Of a stretch of DNA of 64,000 nucleotides, positions 37,502 to 47,040 are shown piece by piece. Position numbers and translations under genes: made by a program. This stretch comes from Gelatoporia subvermispora B (lineage: Eukaryota; Basidiomycota; Agaricomycetes; Polyporales; Gelatoporiaceae), in assembly GCA_000320605.2 (NCBI GenBank), contig KB445794.1, forward strand, positions 911,837 through 975,836, read 5' to 3'. Each line of letters starts with the position of its first letter. The first letter of the stretch is position 1. Under the pieces are notes generated by a model. It was not told the DNA's origin, ran no database searches, and saw only the letters and a list, made by a program, of their open reading frames with translations.

Positions 37502-37960
37502 GCGTCAATGCCAATAGCTTCCGATCCTAACAAGAACAAATAGAATACTAGCGGCCTCACGTGCACGTACCAAATGGCTGTGGGCGAGGGTCGCACGCGT
37601 CCATCGCCTTTTCACGTATGCGGATTCCCACGTCCCAGCCTTGAGCTTTAGCAGTGTTACATAGTCACTTTGCTGCCGACGGCTTCGTCCATTCAAGCTA
37701 TGCTCCGATAACGTCGTTCTCCGAATAGCAGGTCCGCAACTCCCGCTTGAAAGTCTACATGACTCTGTGCTGCTGCCTGATGCCAGCAATATCTGTCTCT
37801 GCAATCGTCGACGTGCGACTGGCTGCCGACCTCATCATGTGATCACGCTATGGAGCAGAATTCTGTATTCGAAAAGCAACTCTGGATTCTGTGTCTCAGA
37901 TGGCACCGGCATCGTTGTGGATATCCAGGAGCCGCTGACCCTGCACAACTTCTCGGAGTC
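37502..37960 (+). pseudogene. Relic of a BTB/POZ gene (third copy)
   Basis: Two blocks recall the BTB copy at 45.7-46.9 kb in the same order. The first, at 37502-37565 (gccaatagcttccgatcctaa), matches 45714-45780 upstream of that gene. The second, at about 37828-37905 (gccgacctcatcat, then gaattctgtattc, then attctgtgtctcag), matches the start of its BTB domain. The frame is broken and the similarity then fades. I read this as an old, truncated copy. Confidence 0.5.
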
Positions 37961-38365
37961 CGCGAAGCAAGACACCGGGCGAAAGGTGTCTTCAAAACTG
38001 AAGCAAGGGCGCCACGGAGCTCCGGCCACGGGATGCACCTGGTGAAGTCATTGAAGCGCATCGTACAGTACCATCTGTTTTCGCAGTGAACTTGACTAAA
38101 AGTGATGCATTTTATCTCGTTCATTGTAGCTTGCAATGTGTACCGGTCATGTGATACGGGTGAGGAAATATTAAGCGTTGGCTCCTTCATAACGTCATCT
38201 GGTAGGTAAAGACGCAATTCTTGTTGTGGTCCACGACTGCCAGAACTCGCGTGCCAAGGCGGCTATCGATGCTTCTTCATCTATCTTGGCTTCGGGGTAT
38301 AAGAGCAACATGCGCGGCGCGCCGGACGTGAGCTTGCGGCGCATCCGCCACTTAGTGCAGTGACC
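37961..38365. other. Intergenic, upstream of the MFS gene
   Basis: About 400 bp before the transporter start codon. The sequence may hold the promoter; no clear element is assigned. Confidence 0.4.
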
Positions 38366-40714
38366 ATGTCGACTATTCTGCCTACGCTCGCTCCCAAGAA
38401 GAAAGACTCGCAGAACGATGACTCCGAGAAGGGAGATCTCAGCCCAGCTATCAGCGTTGCGACGCTCGGCGCACCCACTGAGCTTGAGCCTAGCAGATCG
38501 TTCTGGCGGCGTCCAAAGAGAGAACTGGACAACATCGCGACGCAACCCTCTGTGTTCGATGATCCAACCACTCTCGAAGTCTATCGTCCGCCGGCGAGTT
38601 ATGAGAACGCCCACAGATTTGACCCTGATGCTCGCTGGACCTGGCGAGAAGAATATGTGAGATAGCTGGTCCTACGTCGGCCTGGTATCCAACTCTGACC
38701 TCTTTTCCAGGCCATCGTGCGTAAGATTGACTGGCGTGTAATGGTCTGGGCGTTCATTATGTTCTTCGCCCTCGATCTCGATCGCACCAATATTTCTCAA
38801 GCCAACACCGACAACTTCTTGCAAGATCTCGGCATGACGACCAACGATTTCAATCTCGGCAACGCACTCTTTCTGGTATAGATTGAACGAATGCTGTCTG
38901 AGTAACACTGAGTGATATTATCGCAGCTCTGCTTCTTGATCGCCGAACTTCCTTCGCAATTGATTTCGAAGCGCGTAGGACCAGACATCTGGATACCGAG
39001 TCAGGTATGCTAGTCACTGGATTCACTTGCGCGTTCCTTACACACGCTAGATGGTTCTCTGGAGTCTGGTATCTGGTGGTCAGTACTGGTTATCGGGACG
39101 TACCTCGTTCCTGGCTACGAGGTGAGTGTTCACCGTCCGAAGGCACAGCTAGATCCTCATGTTTATGTAGGTGCCTGCTTGGCTTCATGCAGGGCGGGTT
39201 TATCCCGGACGTAATCCTCTACCTGTCGTACTTCTACACCAAGACAGAACGTAGGTCATCTATCCGAGATCCCGTATATGTGCCAACTCTCTGTTTCGAG
39301 TTCCCATCCGACTCGCGTGGTTCTGGGTGTCGAACTATGTGGCAGCCCTCATTGGCGCGTTTGTTGCTGTCGGTGTCCTTCAATTACGCCATGTTACTGG
39401 ACGAGCTGGCTGGAGATACCTCTTTCTTATCGAAGGTGGCCTGACAATGATAGTTGGGCTTACTTCATTCTTCATGATGCCGCCAAGTCCGACTCAGACC
39501 AAAGCTTGGTACCGGCCGAACGGGTGGTTCAGTGAACGGTATGCGATCGCATTCCCGGCATTTATAATTAACTTTGGAGGTTCATGTGAGCTGGTAGCGA
39601 AGAAATCATCATCGTCAATCGGGTTCTCCGAGATGATCCATCTAAGTCTGACATGCACAACCGACAAGGGCTCTCGCCGAAGATGATCTGGAACGTGCTA
39701 AAGGACTGGCGGATGTGGCCGCTCTATATCCTTGGATTAACGCACTTCAGTCAGTTGCCCCGTGTCTCATACTTGTTCTCAGCTCGTCTAACGTTTGCAT
39801 CTGATAGTACCCGTGACCCCTCCTCAGACATACCTCACACTGTCCCTGGGCAATCTCGGATTCAACACCGTCCAGTCCAACCTCCTTACAGTCCCCTCCA
39901 CCGTGCTCGGCATCATTATGCTTCTCATTCCTTGCTATCTCAGTGAAATCTGGGATAGTCGCACCGGCGCAACCATAATTCTCCAGCTCTGGGCGCTGCC
40001 TCTCCTCATCGCATTATACACGTTTAACGAGCATACTTCGCAGTGGGTCTACTTCGCGGTCGTTACGCTGATCACCGGATACCCCTATGTACACCCAGTC
40101 CAGGTTGCCTGGGCCTCGACCAACTCCAACAGTGTGGGGGCGCGCACGGTATCAGCATCAATATATAATATGTTCGTTCAGGCTGGTTCTATAGTATCGG
40201 TGAGACATGATCTTCATCATACGACCACCTGTCTCACGTCATTGCATCCCAATCCTGCAGGCATATATTTACCGCGCAGATGATGCTGTAAGTTCCAGCC
40301 GTCCTCCGTTTGAGCTCTCGCTGATGTCCTTCATGTGATCAGCCGCTGTGTACGTCACGCGGGTTCATCTGGAAAGGAAGCGTTGACTGACAAGTGATCC
40401 TGAAGACAAACGGGGAAACAGGGCGCTGATCGGGATTACTGTGATGAACATCTTCCTCTATATCTTCACTTACTTCTTCTATCGCGGACTCAACAAGCGT
40501 AGAGATAAAATTTGGAACTCATGGACACCAGAGGTAAATGCACTGTCTACTGTCAGTATCATCTTTGCCTCACCTTTCCACTCCAGGAACAACAGAAATA
40601 CCTTGATACGACGACTGACCAGGTAAGCTGCATCTGTCTCGACGGTTCTGTACGGAATGGAAACTAATACTCATGCAGGGTAACGAGAAGATCAACTTCC
40701 GCTTCGCTTATTGA
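38366..40714 (+). CDS. MFS transporter, Dal5-like anion:cation symporter family
   Basis: Thirteen exons (38366-38656, 38711-38875, 38927-39004, 39051-39121, 39171-39250, 39301-39538, 39598-39749, 39808-40199, 40261-40287, 40343-40349, 40406-40533, 40587-40622, 40679-40714) give 566 aa. The hydrophilic N-terminus (about 95 residues) precedes twelve expected helices. Family features are [66 protein letters not shown] and, near the end, [15 protein letters not shown]. Known Dal5-type members import allantoate, nicotinate, vitamins or other organic anions with protons; the substrate here cannot be told. Exon 10 is 7 nt (ccgctgt); it restores the frame and encodes most of Pro-Leu-Tyr. The model has no frame break. 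Confidence 0.88.
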
Positions 40715-41756
40715 CATTGTGCACAACACCATCTGCAACTGCGATGTGCATTTTTTTTTAGACGTGGAGCATTTAGAGCGACTCTTAGAGGAGCTCTTAG
40801 ATAACGAGTTCGAATATGCTCTCGATGTAATGCGAATTAGCAACCCCAAGTCACCGAGCAGAATCAGGATACAAAACTGGGTCTGAAAGTGAGCAAGGCG
40901 GACATAGTTCGGACCTAGGTCGTCATCGTCCGAGTCATTAGTGCTGCCTGCACAGGCGTCCGGTGATCGAACAGCATGTCCTTAGGCAACTCAACCGCCG
41001 GACGGTCCACGAGGCATCGAATGTCTCCATTCATTTCCGCTCTACCTGTGAGAACATACACAGGTTCTATGCATCCTTCGGAAGTATCGGTCAAACTTTA
41101 GACCTTCAGGGTGACTGCTTTTGTAACAAAAGTCGGCATGTGGTGACCGATGCCCCTTCAGAAACTACTTCGGAAACCCCGAAATCAGGCGTTTGGTCAG
41201 TATATTTGGCCTCGACGATTCAGCCTACTTCGGCATGTTTTTAATTATCGGGCGAAAGAAAAAGCGAGTGTTCCATTTAAAGCACGTCAACCAGGTAGTA
41301 ATAGACCTGGACTAGAATGCTGCACAAGCCACATTTTCTGACCTTGAATGCATGGTGATGACGGTTGCTTACAACTCACACAGCCAAATGTCCACTGTGG
41401 CTTTGCGGTACTTCGCTCATCGCATGGTTCAACCGGGTGCTTTTTTATTGATCTGATAGCTCCCTGCTCTGGGCAGACTTGGCAGCCTTTATGGCATTGA
41501 GACTCCCGCAGCATCTTGAGGCATCGGCTCGTGAACACGTTCGAGAAACATGTATAAATGGATGAGAATCGGCTGAAGTGGTAAACATATATTGCACACA
41601 TCCCTTGTTACTTTAGGTTGTCGCGAAGAGCTCTTGCTAGTAGTCGCATGCTACCTATGGTGCTCAACTCGGATGTCCATAGGCACTCTCCCGTGCTTTT
41701 CGAACGAGCATACCGGTAAGGGTCATATTAAATGTAATTATCACGCTTATGCACCT
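40715..41756. other. Intergenic
   Basis: About 1 kb. A short palindrome (cttttgtaacaaaag near 41118-41132) is visible. I see no coding sequence. Confidence 0.4.
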
Positions 41757-41791
41757 TTCTAGAAGATGCTTTCAGCCACAGTGCAGCAGGT

Positions 41792-43270
41792 ATGCGTTCC
41801 AAGTCTGAAAGCATGCCCTGGACGCTTGAAAACGGGAAACATGCAGCGCTTGTGATATACGACCAGGCTTGTTCGCTAGGGCAAGAGATCGACCTCATGT
41901 GGGGTAGCGGATGTACTAGCGTAACTTTGCTCTTCCACTTGAATAGGTGGGGCATCTTCACACGGGCGATGCTACATACCATACGCCCGGAACATTTGAA
42001 TAGCAACCTCGTGAGTCTCTTGGGCATGTTCTACTTGAGGAACATTTCTCAAATTCTTCAACAGAGGTAGCCAATCCCAGTATAATCAAAATGCAATAAT
42101 ACTCAAGCATCTGTGTCTCAGTTGCGCTGCCAAGGCGTATACCACTGCTACTGTCAGCACCCTGTTAAACTCTGTCTGGGCAGGTGAGTTCGGATAATGG
42201 CGGAACAGAGGCAGATTGTTTAAGGTGTTGTTCTCCAGCGATCACAGCGATTCGGGTATATGAGTTGAGCGGTAAACGTATATCGCTTGCTGCGATAGTT
42301 CTTATGCTCAACATCCCAATGATCGGCTTCACTGCGGTAGGCAACTGTATGACTATTCAGGACCTCTTTAAGCGCTGATAATCGCAGTACTTTGATTTTT
42401 CGAACCGACACTTTGTTCGTAATGGCAGGGAATGCAGCTTTGGCTTGCACGATCACACTGCTCTTGCGATAAAGTATGTGAACACAATACGTCTTCATCG
42501 TTATATGCACCTATCGTTATGCGCCAGATGTTAGTCATGATGTATATGGACTCGATTCTGCTCACATCATGATAGTGATGACCACTGGAGAAGTATTCAG
42601 TAGCATCACCGCAATCGTCGATTTCCTCGTATTGCTCTTCGCTTGGTATAGCGCCTGTGCACGGTATCGGCATTCTGGGGGTGGGACTGTCAGCACGACA
42701 TTTGTTGCGATATTGTTGCGAGAGGGTGGGAGATATCTCACGCTCTATGGGGATCCTTTGCTCACATCTTGTACCCGTTGATTAGGATGTATTTTTGGTA
42801 TATGGTTCGGTTTATACCAAGAATTGGTCAATGACATCCGGCCTTCTCTAGTGGTTTAGTGTTAGTCAACGTACTAGAGGCGCTGACGGGTTACATTCAT
42901 GTGAGCAATCAGAACAATCACATAATACACAAATGACCACATCGATTGGCTCAGAAGCACTTTGCCCCGGTCATGGCAGATTTTAATCAACCGTAAGTGA
43001 TTGAGTAAAACATGTTTCGTGCACTAAGATCCCGATAGCGTCAAGTCGATTCTCATATCCCGCTTCCTATTGAACCTGTGCCAAGCTCGGATGCAGGCCG
43101 AAGAGAGCGATACTTCTCTTCCGCTCTTCACGCACTCACCCATCACAACCATCAGATTTGTGAGCGCCGTCGACAATTCGAGAGAGGATATCGTACTGGG
43201 AGCCCGATATACGAGACATGACATGGGAACAGGGGTAGGAAATGAGAACTGGCCGAGGCAGATTCGATAG
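41792..43270 (+). CDS. DUF6533-like multi-span membrane protein (exons partly resolved)
   Basis: Several exon pieces, in order, match basidiomycete DUF6533 proteins as I know them: ALVIYDQACSLGQEIDLMW with LLFHLNRWGIF (41792-42009), TVSTLLNSVWA then ITAIRVYELSGKRISLAAIV (about 42126-42350), SITAIVDFLVLLFAWYSA (about 42600-42660) and the C-terminal SILISRFLLNLCQARMQ (about 43036-43090) with a tail ending at 43270. These proteins have about seven membrane spans and no known function. I could join some pieces (for example 42009 to about 42126, and 42188 to 42237 in phase 1) but not all, so the gene may be intact or slightly damaged. The start at 41792 is tentative; another ATG lies near 41765. 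Confidence 0.6.
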
Positions 43271-43670
43271 AATGGGCTGGGTCCCATGAGAGCATCCCTA
43301 CAGCCAGTGAGGACTTAGTTTGCCATCTTGTGCGTAATAGAAGTGTTTCGATAAGCAGATATACGAGCTGAGACTGTCTGATTTGTGGCTCCGGTGTTAT
43401 GTCAACGATTTTAATGGATCATGGTCGACTTCACTTCGACTCCTCGATGTCTTCCAGCACCTCGCCTTCCAGAAAAGTATGCGGAGGGACAGATATTGGT
43501 CCTTCGGACTCAGAGTCGAAGTCAATAACCTCTGAACTCAACAACGACAAACAATGTTGCCATGCGCACGAAATGAACGCCTGTGAGAGACGCGGAGCCT
43601 TCCACCTCAAGTTCTCTCATTGACTTCTGCTGATACTTTCGTTCATACGCACACGTCCAAGAGAATACCT
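43271..43670. other. Intergenic, upstream of BTB gene 1
   Basis: About 400 bp with no supported gene. The promoter of the BTB gene at 43671 is expected here. Confidence 0.4.
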
Positions 43671-44642
43671 ATGTCGTTCTCCGAGGCCTCGCCCCCGTTT
43701 GACGGGGCCAGCAATGTCGCTACAGTCGACAACATGCGGCCAGTCGCTGATCTCATCATACGGTCATCCGACAGAGTAGAGTTCCGCGTCCACAAAGCAA
43801 TCCTGAGTCTTGCGTCTCAGACATTCGCGGCTATGTTCCACGGCACGGGCGCGACTATAATTGATAGCCAGGAGCCGCTCGCTCTGGAAGAGGACGAGCG
43901 CACCCTAGATGCTTTATTCCGCGCTTGTTACCCAATTCTCGACCCCGAACTTGAATCCGCGGAGGATATCTTCAAGTTGATGAAAGCGTCCAGAAAGTAT
44001 ATGATGGAGCATGCGGAGCAGATTGCATACCGGGCTTTGATGAGTCCGGATCTCCTCAAATCGGACCCCTTTAGCGCTTTCAGCATCGCCTGTCACTTTG
44101 GCCTTGCGGAAGAAGCCCGCAGAGCCGCCACTCGTACACTGCAATGTAGTCCTCCCAGGAACGTTCCCGTAGCCCTGCAATCTGTCGGCGGCGTCAACCT
44201 CTGGAACCTGCTAGCATATGCGCGGGATTGTAAAGAGGCGATATTGAATACCTTGGATGATGACGCTTTTTGGTACGGGAGACTAGAGGCGGAGCATTAC
44301 ACAATGTTTTTCTGCGGTGACTGTCACCCAGAAGTGCGGGTCCTTGGTTTTGACGAGGATATGCTTCGCGCTTGTGGTCTCGCTCCGACTGATTTTGAAC
44401 GCCAAACAATGCAGCTCCTGCGTGCATTACCTTCCGCTGTTCCAAACGAAGACGCCTACAACAACTTGCAGAAATTACTCCTTTTGAAAGCTCAGCCGGT
44501 GCTGCAGGACCTCAAGTGCCCCCAATGTCATCATGCAATTGTCGATGCGGTGGAGAAATTTGCAAAGAGAATAGCAGAGGAGATTGAGAACATCGTATCC
44601 CAAGTAAGGTTTTCACATCCCTTCCCAAGAGATGATATCTGA
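43671..44642 (+). CDS. BTB/POZ domain protein, copy 1 (323 aa)
   Basis: A single-exon gene. The BTB fold spans about residues 20-125: VADLIIRSSDRVEFRVHKAI, LSLASQTFAAMFHG, then the helices around TLDALFRACYPILDPELES and IFKLMKASRKYMMEHAEQIA. BTB domains dimerise and can link substrates to Cul3 ubiquitin ligases. Basidiomycetes carry many such genes, mostly uncharacterised. The C-terminal part has a Cys pattern (CPQCHHAIVD, about 283-292), preceded by a CGDCH-type motif, which might bind zinc. The start is the ATG that aligns with MPSIEAAPPFDRAS of copy 2. The gene stands head of the unit [BTB + / M20 peptidase -] that is repeated at 45.9-49.5 kb. Confidence 0.85.
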   Translation: MSFSEASPPFDGASNVATVDNMRPVADLIIRSSDRVEFRVHKAILSLASQTFAAMFHGTGATIIDSQEPLALEEDERTLDALFRACYPILDPELESAEDIFKLMKASRKYMMEHAEQIAYRALMSPDLLKSDPFSAFSIACHFGLAEEARRAATRTLQCSPPRNVPVALQSVGGVNLWNLLAYARDCKEAILNTLDDDAFWYGRLEAEHYTMFFCGDCHPEVRVLGFDEDMLRACGLAPTDFERQTMQLLRALPSAVPNEDAYNNLQKLLLLKAQPVLQDLKCPQCHHAIVDAVEKFAKRIAEEIENIVSQVRFSHPFPRDDI

Positions 44643-45069
44643 CCTCAGAGCTCCACTGACTTAGGTCGGGCTTGAGCTTCACCTTAAAGTATGATTGCAC
44701 ATCAAACATAAATACATAGGTGGCGCTTTGCCTATTCACTGTCTTCACACGTGCTAATCCTTAGCAGCTCTACCTCAAACTTCTGGGAAAATAACATCAC
44801 TTGCCACTATCCAAGATCCTTACGAATTCATGACGTCTATGATCAACCCATGCACACCTTCTGTCTTATCTGCGAGATGACTTCATGGAGCGGTTACTTC
44901 GCACGTTTACCGTAAGTCGTGATATGTCCCAGTCTATTGCTCTAGACTGAATACCTCTAGTCAGGAATGTGAGTTCTTGAATTCCCCGGGCGCACATTAG
45001 TGTTTCTAGTCCACACGTTAACAAATGCAGGTATCACAGAACGCGCACACTGTACATCGGATATGTCGA
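44643..45069. other. Spacer with degraded 3' flank
   Basis: About 430 bp between BTB copy 1 and the peptidase relic. It corresponds to the shorter spacer between BTB copy 2 and the M20 gene at 46853-47040. No gene is seen. Confidence 0.4.
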
Positions 45070-45640
45070 CTATTTCAGAGATGATCCCTGATCTCCGTTC
45101 AATATGAGCTTCAGGGAAAATGTGATGGCCTCAACGAACCCTTCGGCCCTGGCAGCTGGAAAATCAAAGGTGGAGGACAGCGCATTCAGAACTTCGCAAA
45201 TCGTGCACAGCGCTTCAGCACAACATATATTCCCTGGCCGTGCCGGTGCCATTGTAGAAGTCCCCGCCATTGATACGTTGATATTGCCTTATAGACGATG
45301 TCAAACTGACCTTGATCTCAGAATCCTGAACACGTCCTATCGGACACGCCTATACACATCTGAGGTGCTATGAAAGCCGTCTTGTTTTAGTATGAGGTAC
45401 GGCTAGGACTTCAAGGTGCCAATAGTGGCACCGAAAAGGGCTACCGAGAGTCGCTTTCTCCATCAGAGTCTTTGGAGCTGGCTCCAGAGCCGCTGTGCCG
45501 AAAGCGCATCGAAGATGCGTCACTGCCTACGCATCCTCAAGCCCAGAGCGTCGAATGCGTCGACAAACAAGTCGAAGCGCTCTCAAACAGAGCTGGCGGC
45601 TTAGGTTATACGATCCTTCGACTTCGCGATGGAATTGGGG
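45070..45640 (-). pseudogene. Relic of the 3' end of an M20 carboxypeptidase gene
   Basis: This stretch matches the 3' end of the intact gene at 47041-49500. The last exon reads ARAEGFVEAITFSLKLILNG, against VKAEGLLEVIRFFTRLILNG in the intact gene. Further upstream, the DNA at 45410-45600 keeps the order of blocks seen at 47465-47690 (caaggtgccaata, gctggctccagagc, gccga...gcatcgaagatgcg, gcgtcga). Frames are broken and the rest of the gene (over 1.7 kb) is missing. It marks the right end of the left copy of the BTB-peptidase duplication. Confidence 0.75.
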
Positions 45641-45882
45641 TATAATCCTGAGGTTACGGCGTAATCTCAGAGCCGCGGGTCAAGCTTCAAGCTGAGATGG
45701 GGCTGCATTGGGCGTCAAAGCCAATAGCTTCTGATCCTAACAAGGACAAATACAGGACTAGCAGTGGCCTCACGTGCAAGAATGGATGCCTATTTGAAAA
45801 CGCGTGCAACGGGAGGTCTTCTATCCAGAGCCGCCCCAGTGCTGCTGGTGCTTTCATCCATCCGCATACTACTCAAGTACCG

Positions 45883-46852
45883 ATGCCGTCCATCGAAGCT
45901 GCACCTCCGTTCGACAGAGCCAGCAATGCCGCTGCAGTCGACAACATGCGGCCAGTCGCCGACCAGCGCCGACCTCATCATACGATCATGCGACGGTGTT
46001 GAATTCTGCGTTCACAAAGCGATTTTGAGTCTTGCGTCTCAAACATTTGCCGCTATGTTTCATGGAACGTGCATGGCTATTGATGGCCAAGACCCACTAA
46101 TCCTAGAAGAGGACGCACACACTCTGGAAATGTTATTTCGCACTTGCTATCCAGTTCTCAACCCTGAACTCAAATCTACGGAAGACGTCTTGAACCTGAT
46201 GAAGGCGTCCAAGAAGTATATGGCGGACTACGCGGAACAAGTTGCGCGAATGGCTTTGATGAGCTCAGACCTCCTCGAATCAGCTCCTTTCAGTGTCTTC
46301 AGCATCGCATGTTATTTTGGTCTCGAAGAAGAAGCTCGTAAGGCTGCGAAGTACACGCTGAAGTGCCATCCGCCCATGACCATCCCTACAGCTCTTGGCT
46401 CGGCTGGTGGCATCAACGTATGGAACTTGCTGGCGTATGGGCGAACCTGCAAAGGGGCAATACTCGCTTCCCTGGAAGACGACGACGACGGGTTTTGGAA
46501 TGAGGTCCAGGAATTCACAAAGTTCATTTGCATGACGTGTAACCCGGACGCCATGGAACCTCATGGAGTACGGGATGACTCCATGCTCCGCACATGCATG
46601 TCACTCAGGCTTTATAAGCGCACCACCCTGAAACTACTACGATCATTGCCCTTTGGTGTCCCGACGAACTACAACCGCGACAACCTGCAGAGACTGCTGT
46701 TGACAGAAGCAAAACCGGATATCAGGTGCCGGAAATGCTCGGGAGAAGTAGCAACCACTGTGGAACAATTCATGTATGTATTGAATTCGAAAATTGAGAG
46801 CATCGTTTCCAAGGTGAAACTTTCTCATGATCTACGAAGGGACAAGAACTGA
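45883..46852 (+). pseudogene. BTB/POZ gene, copy 2, frameshifted by a 10-bp duplication
   Basis: The reading from MPSIEAAPPFDRAS (45883) runs parallel to copy 1 to MRPVAD. It then meets an extra cagcgccgac (45964-45973), an approximate repeat of the preceding gtcgccgac. This shifts the frame, and that reading stops soon after. The rest of the protein (DLIIRSCDGVEFCVHKAILS to SHDLRRDKN) is open to 46852 and keeps the BTB domain and the C-terminal Cys pair (CRKCSG). The downstream frame also stays open to an upstream ATG at 45782, which would give a protein with a new N-terminus, so I cannot exclude an expressed gene. I classify it as a probable pseudogene of recent origin. Confidence 0.65.
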
Positions 46853-47040
46853 TCTTCGCTTCTGCGTTCGGATGACCCAGGTCGAACTTACTCTGCACCT
46901 TGATTCTTAGGGCGTGCAGTAGACCGCGCGGTACTTCAATATCTGCATTCCTGCGGTTTATTCGCTCTCTGTGCTCCAATTCGCCTCGATATCCGGTGAA
47001 GCGCACGCTATACAGACACCATTAGGAACACTGCTGTTGT

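Noticed and set aside
41118..41132. Palindrome cttttgtaacaaaag as a transposon end
   Set aside because: No second copy was found nearby and no target duplication is visible.
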